Of a DNA stretch of 64,000 bases, positions 33,792 to 41,816 are shown in pieces. Made by a program: the position numbers and the translations under genes. Below the pieces are notes generated by a model. The model was not told where the DNA came from. It saw only the letters and a list, made by a program, of their open reading frames with translations, and did no database searches. This DNA is from Streptomyces fradiae (GTDB taxonomy: Bacteria; Actinomycetota; Actinomycetes; Streptomycetales; Streptomycetaceae), in NCBI RefSeq assembly GCF_041270065.1, contig NZ_CP065958.1, positions 1 to 64,000 on the forward strand, written 5' to 3'. The stretch's first letter is position 1, and each line of letters starts with the position of its first letter.

Positions 33792-34403
33792 TCAGCCGTC
33801 GGCGCCCTGGGCGGTGTCGGTGCCCTGAGGGGTGGTGTCACCGTCCCCGCGCTGGTGGCCGCGGCGGGCGTCGCGGTCGAAGATGCCGAGGATCTCGCAG
33901 GGTCCGCCGTCGGCTCCGATGGCGTGCGGCATCATCGTGGGGAACTCGGCCGCCTGGTTGGTCTCGACGCGGAAGCGGCGGTGGCCGAGCATGAGGATCG
34001 CGGTGCCGGACAGGACGACCAGCCATTCGCGCCCCGGGTGGGCCCGCATGCGCGCCGGATTCTCGGGCGGCGGTTCGGTCATGCGCTGGCGCACCACGGT
34101 CATGCCGGGATCGCCCTTGACGGGCCAGCGCATCAGCCCGTGGGCGCTGTCGATCATCGGGCTGGTGACGACGTCGTCGGCGGCGGTCTCCACGAGCTGA
34201 TCCAGCGTGGTGTCCAGGGCGCGGGCGAGGACGACCAGCTGGTCGAGGGCGAGGCGGCGCCGGCCGTTCTCGATGCGGCTCAGGGAGGACTGGCTGAGGT
34301 TGGCGCGGGTGGCCAGCTCGTCCAGGGACCAGCCCTGCGCCACGCGCAGAGCGCGGATCCGTTTGCGTACGAGGCTGTCCAGATCGCCATCTTCTTGCGT
34401 CAT
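33792..34403 (-). CDS. XRE-family regulator with cupin domain
   Basis: A 203-residue regulator. Residues about 10-65 are an XRE helix-turn-helix (GWSLDELATRANLSQSSLSRIE), and residues about 105-180 are a cupin sensor (PGREWLVVLSGTAILMLGHR, PTMMPHAIGA). The tail is Asp/Gly/Thr-rich. It is divergent from the CPYC flavoprotein gene, and a perfect inverted repeat, CATACG-N6-CGTATG, begins on its own start codon. This organisation points to autoregulation and control of the flavoprotein. The ATG at 34403 lacks a strong ribosome site, which could mean a leaderless or short-leader transcript. Confidence 0.9.
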   Translation of the reverse strand: MTQEDGDLDSLVRKRIRALRVAQGWSLDELATRANLSQSSLSRIENGRRRLALDQLVVLARALDTTLDQLVETAADDVVTSPMIDSAHGLMRWPVKGDPGMTVVRQRMTEPPPENPARMRAHPGREWLVVLSGTAILMLGHRRFRVETNQAAEFPTMMPHAIGADGGPCEILGIFDRDARRGHQRGDGDTTPQGTDTAQGADG

Positions 34404-34418
34404 ACGCAACATCGTATG
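34401..34418. promoter_or_regulatory. Candidate operator of the XRE-cupin regulator
   Basis: CATACG (34401-34406), six bases, CGTATG (34413-34418): an exact inverted repeat covering the regulator start codon in the divergent promoter region. Confidence 0.55.
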
Positions 34419-34505
34419 CCTGCACCGCAAGGCCCGCCTAACGTCGTTGCCGTGGGTCCGGAGCTCCTCGGGCCACGCACGAGGAAAGGGCAGGAGGCCT
34501 TGGCT

Positions 34506-35516
34506 GTGGCTGCTTCCGTGTACGCGAGCGACGCGATGCCTGACGGGACCGTCGACGTGGTGGTGATCGGCGGCGGTGCCGCCGGGCTGAACGGTGCGCT
34601 GATGCTCGCCCGCTCCCGGCGCTCGGTCGTGGTGATCGACAGCGGCACTCCGCGCAACGCGCCGGCCGACGCCATGCACGGCTTCATCGTGCTCGACGGC
34701 ACCCCGCCCCTGGAGATCCTTCGGCGGGGCCGGGAGCAGGTGCGCCGGTACGGCGGCCACGTCGTCCTCGGTGAGGTGGCCTCGGCCGAGCCCGCCGCCC
34801 CGTCGGCCGACGGGGACCTGCGCTTCGGCATCGCCCTCACCGACGGACGGCAGGTGACCGCGCGCCGCGTGCTTGTGGCCACCGGGCTGCGCGACGTGCT
34901 GCCCGAGGTCCCGGGCCTGGCGCGGCACTGGGGACAGGGCGTGGTGCACTGCCCGTACTGCCATGGATGGGAGGTGCGCGACGCGCCCATCGGCGTTCTC
35001 GCCACCGGTCCCGCCTCCGTCCATCAGGCGCTTCTCTTCCGCCAGTTGACCGAGGACCTGGTCTACTTCACCCGCGGCACCGCCCTGGACGAGGACACCC
35101 GCGCCCGGTGCGCCGCCCGCGGCATCCGCACCGTCGACACCCCGGTACGGGAGGTCACGAGCGACGAGGACGGCGGCCTCGCGGGTGTACGCCTGGCCGA
35201 CGGTCGGTTCGTGGCCCGTCGGGTCCTCGCGGTCGCCACGCGGATGCAGGCCCGTACGGAGGGCCTGGCCGGTCTGAGGCTGCCGATGGAGGAACTGCCC
35301 GACGGCATGGGCCGCCGCTTCGCCTCGGGCCCGGCCGGCGCCACCGAGGTGCCGGGGGTGTGGGTGGCCGGCAACGCCACCGAGCTCACCGCGCAGGTCG
35401 GCGCCTCCGCCGCGGCCGGCGCCCTGGCCGGCGCGCACATCAACGCCCTGCTTGTCGCCGCCGACACCGATGCGGCCCTCGCGGCCGCGGCCCGGGGCGA
35501 GGCACCCGCCTCCTGA
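34506..35516 (+). CDS. FAD/NAD(P) oxidoreductase, thioredoxin-reductase-like
   Basis: A 336-residue flavoprotein. The N-terminal Rossmann motif VVVIGGGAAGLNGALMLAR binds FAD, the second dinucleotide region follows VRDAPIGVLATGPAS, and the closing flavin motif is GVWVAGNATELTAQVGASAA. The redox pair is CPYC (HCPYCHGWE), rather than the CATC of standard thioredoxin reductase; this variant is shared with dithiol oxidases such as the HlmI/GliT group and with many actinobacterial paralogues. GTG 34506 is used because AGGAGG lies eight bases upstream. It is divergent from an XRE-cupin regulator, 0.8 kb beyond the NRPS cluster. It may reduce disulfides or oxidise a dithiol product; a link to the cluster is only positional. 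Confidence 0.88.
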   Translation: MAASVYASDAMPDGTVDVVVIGGGAAGLNGALMLARSRRSVVVIDSGTPRNAPADAMHGFIVLDGTPPLEILRRGREQVRRYGGHVVLGEVASAEPAAPSADGDLRFGIALTDGRQVTARRVLVATGLRDVLPEVPGLARHWGQGVVHCPYCHGWEVRDAPIGVLATGPASVHQALLFRQLTEDLVYFTRGTALDEDTRARCAARGIRTVDTPVREVTSDEDGGLAGVRLADGRFVARRVLAVATRMQARTEGLAGLRLPMEELPDGMGRRFASGPAGATEVPGVWVAGNATELTAQVGASAAAGALAGAHINALLVAADTDAALAAAARGEAPAS

Positions 35517-35611
35517 CGTCCCGGCCCGGTGGCGCGCGGGCCCCCATTCCCTTCACTCGGCGACCGGCCCCCGCCCGGCGCTGACTCCGTATGCCCTTTC
35601 GAGAGGAAACC

Positions 35612-37261
35612 ATGAGTACGAACCATCCCGTGGACACCGCTGAAGCCGGCGCCGAGGCCGTACCCGGCGCCGTACCCGATGCCCGCCGGCTGCGCACGAT
35701 CCTGATCGCCGTCTCGATCGCCCTGATGGCCGTCGTCGCCTCCGTGTCCGGGCTGAACGTCGCCCAGACCCACCTGGCGGTGGAGTTCGGCGCCTCGCAG
35801 AACACCGTCCTGTGGATCATCAACATCTACACGCTCGCCCTGGCCGCGCTGCTGCTCCCGCTCGGCGCGATCGGCGACCGCCTGGGCCGCAAGCCCACGC
35901 TGGTCGCCGGGCTGGGCGTCTTCGGCGTGGCGAACGTGGTCGCGGGTCTGGCCCCGTCGGCCGAGGTCATGCTCGCCGCCCGGGTGGCCGTCGGCATCGG
36001 GGCAGCGATGATCATGCCGATCACGCTCGCGGTCATCACCTCCACGTTCCCCGAGGAGCAGCGCGGCAAGGCGATCGGCGTGTGGACCGGCGTCGCCGGA
36101 GGCGGCGGCATCCTGGGCATGTTCCTCTCCGCTCTCCTCGTCGACATAGCCGACTGGCGCGGGCTGTTCGTCCTGCCGGTGGTCCTGGTCGTCGCCGCCC
36201 TGGTCCTGACGGTGAAGGCGGTTCCCGACTCCCGGGAGAGTTCGGCGCATCGTTTCGACACGGTCGGCGCACTCGTCTCCGCCGTGGCCGTGGTGGGTCT
36301 CATCTTCGTCCTGCAGGAAGGCCCCGAGCGCGGCTGGACCGCCCCCGCGACGCTGGTCGGCCTCGCCGTCGGACTCACGGCGGCCGTCGGGTTCGTGGCC
36401 TGGGAGCTGCGCCGTCGGGACGCCTCGCTCCTCGACGTACGCCTGTTCCGCGAGCGCGGCCTGGCGGGCGGTTCGCTCACGCTGCTCGTGGTCTTCGGTG
36501 TCCAGGCGGGCATCGCCGTGGTCCTGTTCCCGTTCTTCCAGGCCGTGCTCGGCTGGTCGGGCCTGCTGTCCACGGTGGCGCTGATGCCCATGGCCGTCAT
36601 GATGATGCTGTCCTCGGGCCTGGCCCCCAAGCTCGCCGCCCATTTGGGCTCCCGCCCGACGATGGCCATGGGCATCGCGCTGGCCGGTGTCGGCCTGGCG
36701 CTGATGGCGCTGTTCGTCTCGGTCGACGGCGGATACCTCGCCGTACTGCCCGGCATGCTCGCCATGGGAATGGGCATGGGCCTGTCGATGACCCCGTCCA
36801 CCGAGGCCATCACCGGCTCCCTGCCGCGCGACAAGCAGGGCGTCGCGTCGGCACTCAACGACGTCACGCGCGAGTTCGGCACCGCGCTCGGGGTCGCCCT
36901 GCTCGGTGCGCTGCTCGCCGCCGGCTACCGCCGGGCCATCGACGGCCGGTTGAACGGCGTCCCCGAGGGACCTGCGGAGACCGCCCGGGAGGGCGTCGCC
37001 AACGCCGTCGAGGCGGCGGGCAGCGCCGGCCGGCACGCGCAGGACGTTCTCCACGCGGCCCAGCAGTCCTTCGTCGACGGCTGGCAGCAGGCCATGTGGG
37101 CAGGCGTCGCCGTCATGGGCGTCCTGTTCGTCTACGTGGTCTTCCGCGGCCCGGAGCGCAGGACCCCCGCGGCCTCGGACGAGACTGAGGCCACCGAGAC
37201 CACACAGGCGACGGACGCCACGGACGCCACGGACGCCTTCCAGCAGTCCTCGGTCGGCTAG
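35612..37261 (+). CDS. EmrB/QacA-type MFS drug exporter
   Basis: A 549-residue, 14-helix transporter of the DHA2 family. It has the early IALMAVVASVSGLNVAQTHL (variant of the LDxTVVNVALP motif), motif A in GAIGDRLGRKPTLVAG, and motif C in GVWTGVAGGGGILGMFLSA, which marks antiporters. A periplasmic or cytoplasmic segment of about 60 residues lies before the last helix, and the C-terminus is a Thr/Glu/Asp tail with ATD repeats. ATG 35612 follows GAGAGG. It probably exports a hydrophobic compound by proton antiport, perhaps the flavoprotein's product or substrate. Its TAG stop shares the palindrome CTAG with the stop of the converging kinase gene. Confidence 0.93.
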   Translation: MSTNHPVDTAEAGAEAVPGAVPDARRLRTILIAVSIALMAVVASVSGLNVAQTHLAVEFGASQNTVLWIINIYTLALAALLLPLGAIGDRLGRKPTLVAGLGVFGVANVVAGLAPSAEVMLAARVAVGIGAAMIMPITLAVITSTFPEEQRGKAIGVWTGVAGGGGILGMFLSALLVDIADWRGLFVLPVVLVVAALVLTVKAVPDSRESSAHRFDTVGALVSAVAVVGLIFVLQEGPERGWTAPATLVGLAVGLTAAVGFVAWELRRRDASLLDVRLFRERGLAGGSLTLLVVFGVQAGIAVVLFPFFQAVLGWSGLLSTVALMPMAVMMMLSSGLAPKLAAHLGSRPTMAMGIALAGVGLALMALFVSVDGGYLAVLPGMLAMGMGMGLSMTPSTEAITGSLPRDKQGVASALNDVTREFGTALGVALLGALLAAGYRRAIDGRLNGVPEGPAETAREGVANAVEAAGSAGRHAQDVLHAAQQSFVDGWQQAMWAGVAVMGVLFVYVVFRGPERRTPAASDETEATETTQATDATDATDAFQQSSVG

Positions 37262-38562
37262 AACTCCACCCGGACGGTCAGGCCGCCGCCCTCCGCGTTG
37301 GCCGTCGCCGTCGCCCGGGCCCCGTGCGCCCGGGCGACGGCGTCGACGATCGACAGGCCGAGGCCCGCGCCCTCGCCGGGTGTGTGGGTGCGCTCGTGGA
37401 GTCGGCGGAAGGGCTCGAAGAGCAGCGGGACGGTGTCGGGCGGTACGACGGGACCGGTGTTGGTCACCTCGATGCCGGTGTCCGGGCCGGTGCGCACCTC
37501 GACGTGCCCCCGCGGGACGTTGTGCCGTACCGCGTTCGCGACGAGGTTGTGCAGGAGGCGCTCCAGGAGCACCGGATCCCCCTGGACGGTGAGCGGCAGG
37601 GCCCGGACCGCGATGTGCACGCCGCGGTCGGCCGCTTCGTCGGCCAGCGCGGCCGCGGTCTGCTGGGCGAGGTCGTCCAGGGCGACCGGGCGGCGTTCCT
37701 TGAGGCCCTGTTCGGAGGCGGCGAGGAGGAGCAGCCCTTCGATGATCCGCTCGCTCGTGTCGGCGACCTCGATGAGTTTCGAACGCATCCGTGCCACCCG
37801 CTCCGCGGACGGCTCGCCGGCGAGCCCGATCTCGGCGGCCGCCCGCTGCACGGCGAGCGGGGTGCGCAGTTCGTGCGCGGCGTTGGCCGCGAACCGCTGC
37901 TGTGCGGAGACGAGCCGTTCCATCCGGCCGAGCATGCCGTCGAAGGTGTCGGCGAGCCGCTTGAGCTCGCCGGGCGGCCCGTCGAGCGCGATCCTCTCGT
38001 GCAGGTTCTCGCCGGACAGCCGGCGGGCGGTGTCGGTGATCACGGCGATCGGCCGGAGCACCCGGCCCGCGGTCCACCAGGCGAGCGCTACGGACAGGAC
38101 GGCGTAGCAGACGAAGACCGTGACGGAGACGGTGAGGAGCCGGTCCAGGGCCGCGGACTCCGCGGCGTCGCTGAGTGTCCGCGTGATCGCCAGGGCCTCG
38201 CGCGGGACGACGCCGGTGCCGGTGCTCGGTCCGGGGCTCGCCGGTGCGGGGCTCGCCGGTGCGGCGGTCGGCATCCCGGTCGGGAAGGCGGTCGGCCGGG
38301 CGGACGGCAATTGTTCCAGCCGATGGGCCGGTACGGCGGTGGTGACGGCCGTGCTGATGGACGCGTACAGGCCCTCCTGCACGAGCACGTACACGACGCC
38401 CGTGAGCAGGGCCCCGGCAAGGAGGAGCAGCCCGGTGTAGAGGGCGGTCAGCCGGGCCCGTTCACCACGGAACGGCAACAGGCGGCCATGCCCCACGCCC
38501 GGGCCCGGTGTCCTGGGCGGGCGAGGGTGCGGTGTCGTAAACGTCTTCCGCCGGGCGTTCAC
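37258..38562 (-). CDS. Membrane sensor histidine kinase
   Basis: A 434-residue kinase of the EnvZ/HPK class. It has a basic N-terminus, a first membrane helix (ALYTGLLLLAGALLTGVVYV), an extracytoplasmic domain of about 80 residues rich in Pro/Ala/Thr, a second helix (LTVSVTVFVCYAVLSVALAW), a HAMP linker, an H-box AANAAHELRTPLAV with His230, and the ATPase N, G1 and G2 boxes (NLVANAVRHN, PGEGAGLGLSIVDAV). It partners the response regulator, whose stop overlaps the GTG start (GTGA). The proline-rich sensor loop gives no hint of its ligand; the divergent efflux operon is the likely target. Confidence 0.94.
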   Translation of the reverse strand: MNARRKTFTTPHPRPPRTPGPGVGHGRLLPFRGERARLTALYTGLLLLAGALLTGVVYVLVQEGLYASISTAVTTAVPAHRLEQLPSARPTAFPTGMPTAAPASPAPASPGPSTGTGVVPREALAITRTLSDAAESAALDRLLTVSVTVFVCYAVLSVALAWWTAGRVLRPIAVITDTARRLSGENLHERIALDGPPGELKRLADTFDGMLGRMERLVSAQQRFAANAAHELRTPLAVQRAAAEIGLAGEPSAERVARMRSKLIEVADTSERIIEGLLLLAASEQGLKERRPVALDDLAQQTAAALADEAADRGVHIAVRALPLTVQGDPVLLERLLHNLVANAVRHNVPRGHVEVRTGPDTGIEVTNTGPVVPPDTVPLLFEPFRRLHERTHTPGEGAGLGLSIVDAVARAHGARATATANAEGGGLTVRVEF

Positions 38563-39218
38563 GACGCGATCCGGTAGCCGGCTCCGGGGACCGTCTCCAC
38601 GACCGGTGGCTCGCCGAGCTTGGCCCGCAGCTTGCTGAGGGTGACCCGTACCGCGTTCGTGCGGTAGCTGGTGTGCTCCTCCCAGACCTGCTCGATCAGG
38701 TCCTCGCCGCTGACCACGGCCCCCTCGGCCCGCAGCAGCGCCTCCAGGACGCCGAACTCCTTGGGCGACAGATGCAGATGCCGGCCGTCCCGGCTCGCCT
38801 GGCGGCGGGCGGTGTCCAGGGCGATCCCGGACCGCTCGAGGACGGGTGGCAGCGCGGGCCTGGCCCGCCGGCCCAGGGCCAGGACGCGGGCGAGGAGTTC
38901 GTCGTACGCGAAGGGCTTGGTCAGGTAGTCGTCCGCGCCGAGCCCCAGGCCCTCGACCCGGTCCCGTACCGTACCGGCCGCCGTCAGCATCAGGACCCGG
39001 GTCATCAGCCGCCGCTCGACCACGTGGCGGCACACCTCGTCGCCGTGCGTCCCGGGCAGGTCGCGGTCGAGGACGAGGACGTCGTACTCGCCGAACCGCA
39101 GTTTCCGCAGGGCTTCCAGGCCGTCGGCCGCGACGTCCACGGCGAGCGCGGCACGGCGCAGCCCCTCGGCGATCATCTCCGCGAGGAACGCCTCGTCCTC
39201 CACCACCAGTACGCGCAT
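38559..39218 (-). CDS. OmpR-family response regulator
   Basis: A 219-residue regulator with a CheY-like receiver (MRVLVVEDEAFLAEMI, phospho-acceptor Asp51 in VLVLDRDLPG, conserved Lys in LTKPFAYDEL) and a winged-helix DNA-binding domain (LSPKEFGVLEALLRAEGAVV, TNAVRVTLSKLRAKLG, ETVPGAGYRI). It is the first gene of a two-gene operon with the kinase and is divergent from the lipoprotein-efflux operon 89 bases away. Confidence 0.95.
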   Translation of the reverse strand: MRVLVVEDEAFLAEMIAEGLRRAALAVDVAADGLEALRKLRFGEYDVLVLDRDLPGTHGDEVCRHVVERRLMTRVLMLTAAGTVRDRVEGLGLGADDYLTKPFAYDELLARVLALGRRARPALPPVLERSGIALDTARRQASRDGRHLHLSPKEFGVLEALLRAEGAVVSGEDLIEQVWEEHTSYRTNAVRVTLSKLRAKLGEPPVVETVPGAGYRIAS

Positions 39219-39258
39219 GGCCCCTGTCTATCCGAAGGGGGCCTTTCGCCGGTGTAAA

Positions 39259-39282
39259 CGAAACCGCTGAGAGAAGCGAAAC
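39259..39282. promoter_or_regulatory. Direct repeats in the regulator/efflux divergent promoter
   Basis: CGAAAC occurs at 39259-39264 and 39277-39282 (wider context AAACGAAAC and AAGCGAAAC), 18 bases apart, between the response regulator and the lipoprotein gene. OmpR-type regulators bind direct repeats, so these may be its boxes, although the usual spacing is 10-11 or 21-22 bases. Confidence 0.35.
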
Positions 39283-39307
39283 ATCCCCGCGCGGCACGCT
39301 CCTCGGC

Positions 39308-39820
39308 ATGACGATTCGACGGATCACCCGAGCGGCTGCCGCGCCCTGTCTGGCCGCCGCCCTCGCCCTGCTCGCCACCGCCTGCTCCTGGACCGGCGGA
39401 GGAGCCGCCGACGCGGGCGGGAGGAACGACCGGAGCGTGACCGAGGAGGGCAGGAAGGCCGACCAGGCCTTCGAGCACCGCAAGTGCCTGCGCGAGCAGG
39501 GGCTCGACGTGCCCGAGCCCAAGCCGGGCGAGAGCGGCGTGGGGCTCACCATCGGCGGTGACGGCATGTCCAAGGAGAAGATGGAGAAGGCGTTCAAGGC
39601 CTGCGCGGACAAGGCCGGCGGCGCCGGGTTCGGCAAGGAGCCGACGCAGGCCGACAAGGACAAGGCGCTCGCGTACGCGAAGTGCATGCGCGAGAACGGC
39701 TTCGACATGCCCGACCCGAGGTTCGACGGCGGCGCGCAGCAGGCCCTGCCGATACCGAAGGGCGCGCAGAAGCAGAAGTTCGAGAAGGCCGCCGAGGCGT
39801 GCGAAGGCGTGGCCCGATGA
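39308..39820 (+). CDS. Secreted lipoprotein, first gene of efflux operon
   Basis: A 170-residue lipoprotein: signal peptide MTIRRITRAAAAPCLAAALA ending in the lipobox LATAC. The mature protein is charged and helical and contains two similar Cys-bearing blocks (HRKCLREQGLDVPEPKP and YAKCMRENGFDMPDPRF), an internal duplication common in actinobacterial lipoproteins next to MacAB-like systems. Its stop overlaps the adaptor ATG (ATGA). It is anchored outside the membrane, where it may deliver a ligand to the efflux complex or signal to the kinase. Confidence 0.88.
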   Translation: MTIRRITRAAAAPCLAAALALLATACSWTGGGAADAGGRNDRSVTEEGRKADQAFEHRKCLREQGLDVPEPKPGESGVGLTIGGDGMSKEKMEKAFKACADKAGGAGFGKEPTQADKDKALAYAKCMRENGFDMPDPRFDGGAQQALPIPKGAQKQKFEKAAEACEGVAR

Positions 39821-41016
39821 GCGGCGGTACGGCGGAGGGCGCGGCGGACCCGGACCCGTACCCGGACGAGCGACGGCGGCCGCTCGGGCGGCGGCGGCTC
39901 GGGTTCGCCCTCCTCGCGATCGTCGCCGTCGCGGGTGGGGGCGTCGCCGTCACCGCCCTGACCGCGCCGAAGGAGCCTCCGGCCGGCGGCGCAGGTGCCG
40001 GCACCGGCGCCAAGGGGCTGCCGCCCGCCACGGCTCCGGTCACCCGGGGCGACCTCACCGACAGCTCGCAGCAGGACGGCACGCTCGGGCACCTCGGGGA
40101 GCGGAAGATCAACGCGGGCGGTCCCGGCGGCACCCTCACCTGGCTCGCGCCGTCCGGCTCCGTGGTGCGGCGGGACGAGCGGCTCTACGAGGTCGACGGC
40201 GAGGCCGTCCGGCTGATGTACGGGGACGAGCCCATGTACCGGAGTCTGAAGACCGGCGACAAGGGCACGGACGTACGGCAGCTGGAGGAGAACCTGGCCG
40301 CCCTCGGGTTCACCGGCTTCGACGTCGACGAGGAGTACACCGCGAAGACCGCAGCGGCGGTCAAGCGCTGGCAGAAGTCGCACGACCTGCGGCAGACCGG
40401 CACCGTCGGCCCCGACCGGATCGCCTTCGCGGGCAGCGCGGTACGGGTGAGGGAGGCGGGTTCCGGCTCCGGTACGGGCTCGGGCGACGGGGGTGGCGGA
40501 GGCGGCGCGGGCGTTCGGATCGCCGTCGGCGACCGGGTCGCACCGGGCTCGACGGTCCTCACGGTGACGGGCTCCGAGCGGGTCGTGGCCTTCCGGGTAC
40601 CGGCCTCCGAGGCCGGCTCGGCGAAGACCGGGACGCGGGTCCAGGTCACGCTTCCGGACGGCAAGCGGCTGCCGGGGAAGGTGTCGGCGGTCGGCAGGAC
40701 CGCGACAGCCGGTGACGACCCCCAGGACAAGACCCCGAAGATCGATGTCACGGTCTCCTTCGACGAGCCGGACGAGGTGCGGGGCGTCGACCAGTCCCCG
40801 GTCACCGTCGAGCTGGCCGGCCAGACCCGTCGGGACGTCCTCTCCGTGCCCGTCAACGCCCTGCTCGCGCTACCCGACGGCGGATTCGGCGTCCAGGTCG
40901 TCGAGAACGGTACGGCGAGGGACGTCAGGGTCGAGCTCGGCATGTTCGCCCAGGGCAGGGTCGAGATCAGCGGCCAGGGGCTGCGCGAGGGCATGAAGGT
41001 CGGGGTGCCGTCCTGA
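39817..41016 (+). CDS. Efflux adaptor with peptidoglycan-binding domain
   Basis: A 399-residue single-span membrane protein equivalent to MacA-type adaptors of Gram-positive bacteria. The N-terminus is charged, followed by one membrane helix (FALLAIVAVAGGGVAVTAL). Residues about 130-200 are a PG_binding_1 domain (GDKGTDVRQLEENLAALGF, VKRWQKSHDLRQTG), and residues about 235-395 are the adaptor's barrel and beta domains (VAPGSTVLTVTGSERVVAFR, VPVNALLALPDGGFGVQVV). It should link the ABC permease to the wall. Overlapping starts and stops on both sides (ATGA, TGATG) show tight translational coupling. Confidence 0.9.
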   Translation: MSGGTAEGAADPDPYPDERRRPLGRRRLGFALLAIVAVAGGGVAVTALTAPKEPPAGGAGAGTGAKGLPPATAPVTRGDLTDSSQQDGTLGHLGERKINAGGPGGTLTWLAPSGSVVRRDERLYEVDGEAVRLMYGDEPMYRSLKTGDKGTDVRQLEENLAALGFTGFDVDEEYTAKTAAAVKRWQKSHDLRQTGTVGPDRIAFAGSAVRVREAGSGSGTGSGDGGGGGGAGVRIAVGDRVAPGSTVLTVTGSERVVAFRVPASEAGSAKTGTRVQVTLPDGKRLPGKVSAVGRTATAGDDPQDKTPKIDVTVSFDEPDEVRGVDQSPVTVELAGQTRRDVLSVPVNALLALPDGGFGVQVVENGTARDVRVELGMFAQGRVEISGQGLREGMKVGVPS

Positions 41017-41816
41017 TGACCGGCACACTGGAACACCTCGCGGACCCCGGCCCGACCCCGGATCCGCCCCCGGATCCGGCTCAGGATCCGGCTCAGGTCC
41101 CCCGCCCCTCCCCCGTCCGGGTGCCGGTCGTGGAGCTCAGCGGCGTCGTCAAGGAGTACGCGGGCTGCGTCCGCGCGCTCGACGGCGTCGACCTCACCGT
41201 CGGCGCGGGTGAACTCGTCGGCATCGTCGGCCCCTCGGGCTCCGGCAAGTCGACCCTGCTCCACATCGTCGGCACCCTCGACCGGCCGACCGCCGGCACG
41301 GTCGCGATCGCCGGTCACGACATCGCCGCGCTCACCGACCGGCGGCTCTCCGCCCTGCGCGCCCGTCACATCGGCTTCGTCTTCCAGGCCTTCCACCTGG
41401 CCCAGGGCGTCAGCGCCGTGGACAACGTCGCCGAGGGACTGCTCTACTCCGGAATGCCCCGGGCCCGGCGCCGCAGGCTCGCCGTCGAGGCACTGGCACG
41501 GGTCGGCCTCGCCGACCGCGCCGGCCACCGGCCGCACGAGCTGTCCGGCGGTCAGAAGCAGCGCGTCGCGATCGCCCGCGCGGTCGTCGGCGGACCTGAC
41601 CTGCTGCTCGCCGACGAGCCGACCGGCGCCCTGGACACGGCGTCCGGCGAGACCGTCATGGAACTGCTGCACGCCCTCCACCAGGAGGGGGCGACGATCG
41701 CGGTCATCACCCACGACACCGAGATCGCACGTCGCCTGCCCCGGCAGGTCCGGATCCGCGACGGCAGGGTCGTCGCGGACTCGGCCCCGTCGGAGCCGGG
41801 AAAGGGCGTGAGCTGA
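41016..41816 (+). CDS. ABC transporter ATP-binding protein, MacB/LolD type
   Basis: A 266-residue ATPase with all motifs: Walker A GPSGSGKST, Q-loop FVFQAFHL, signature LSGGQKQR, Walker B LLLADEPTGAL and the switch His in VITHD. An N-terminal extension of about 40 residues is made of Asp/Pro repeats encoded by GGATCCGGCTCA units and precedes the domain. It powers the permease encoded next; both junctions are TGATG overlaps. Confidence 0.95.
   Translation: MTGTLEHLADPGPTPDPPPDPAQDPAQVPRPSPVRVPVVELSGVVKEYAGCVRALDGVDLTVGAGELVGIVGPSGSGKSTLLHIVGTLDRPTAGTVAIAGHDIAALTDRRLSALRARHIGFVFQAFHLAQGVSAVDNVAEGLLYSGMPRARRRRLAVEALARVGLADRAGHRPHELSGGQKQRVAIARAVVGGPDLLLADEPTGALDTASGETVMELLHALHQEGATIAVITHDTEIARRLPRQVRIRDGRVVADSAPSEPGKGVS

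Noticed and set aside
40426..40520. Gly-rich stretch in the efflux adaptor as a frameshift
   Set aside because: The frame stays open, and the adaptor's later domain continues in the same frame with good codon use.
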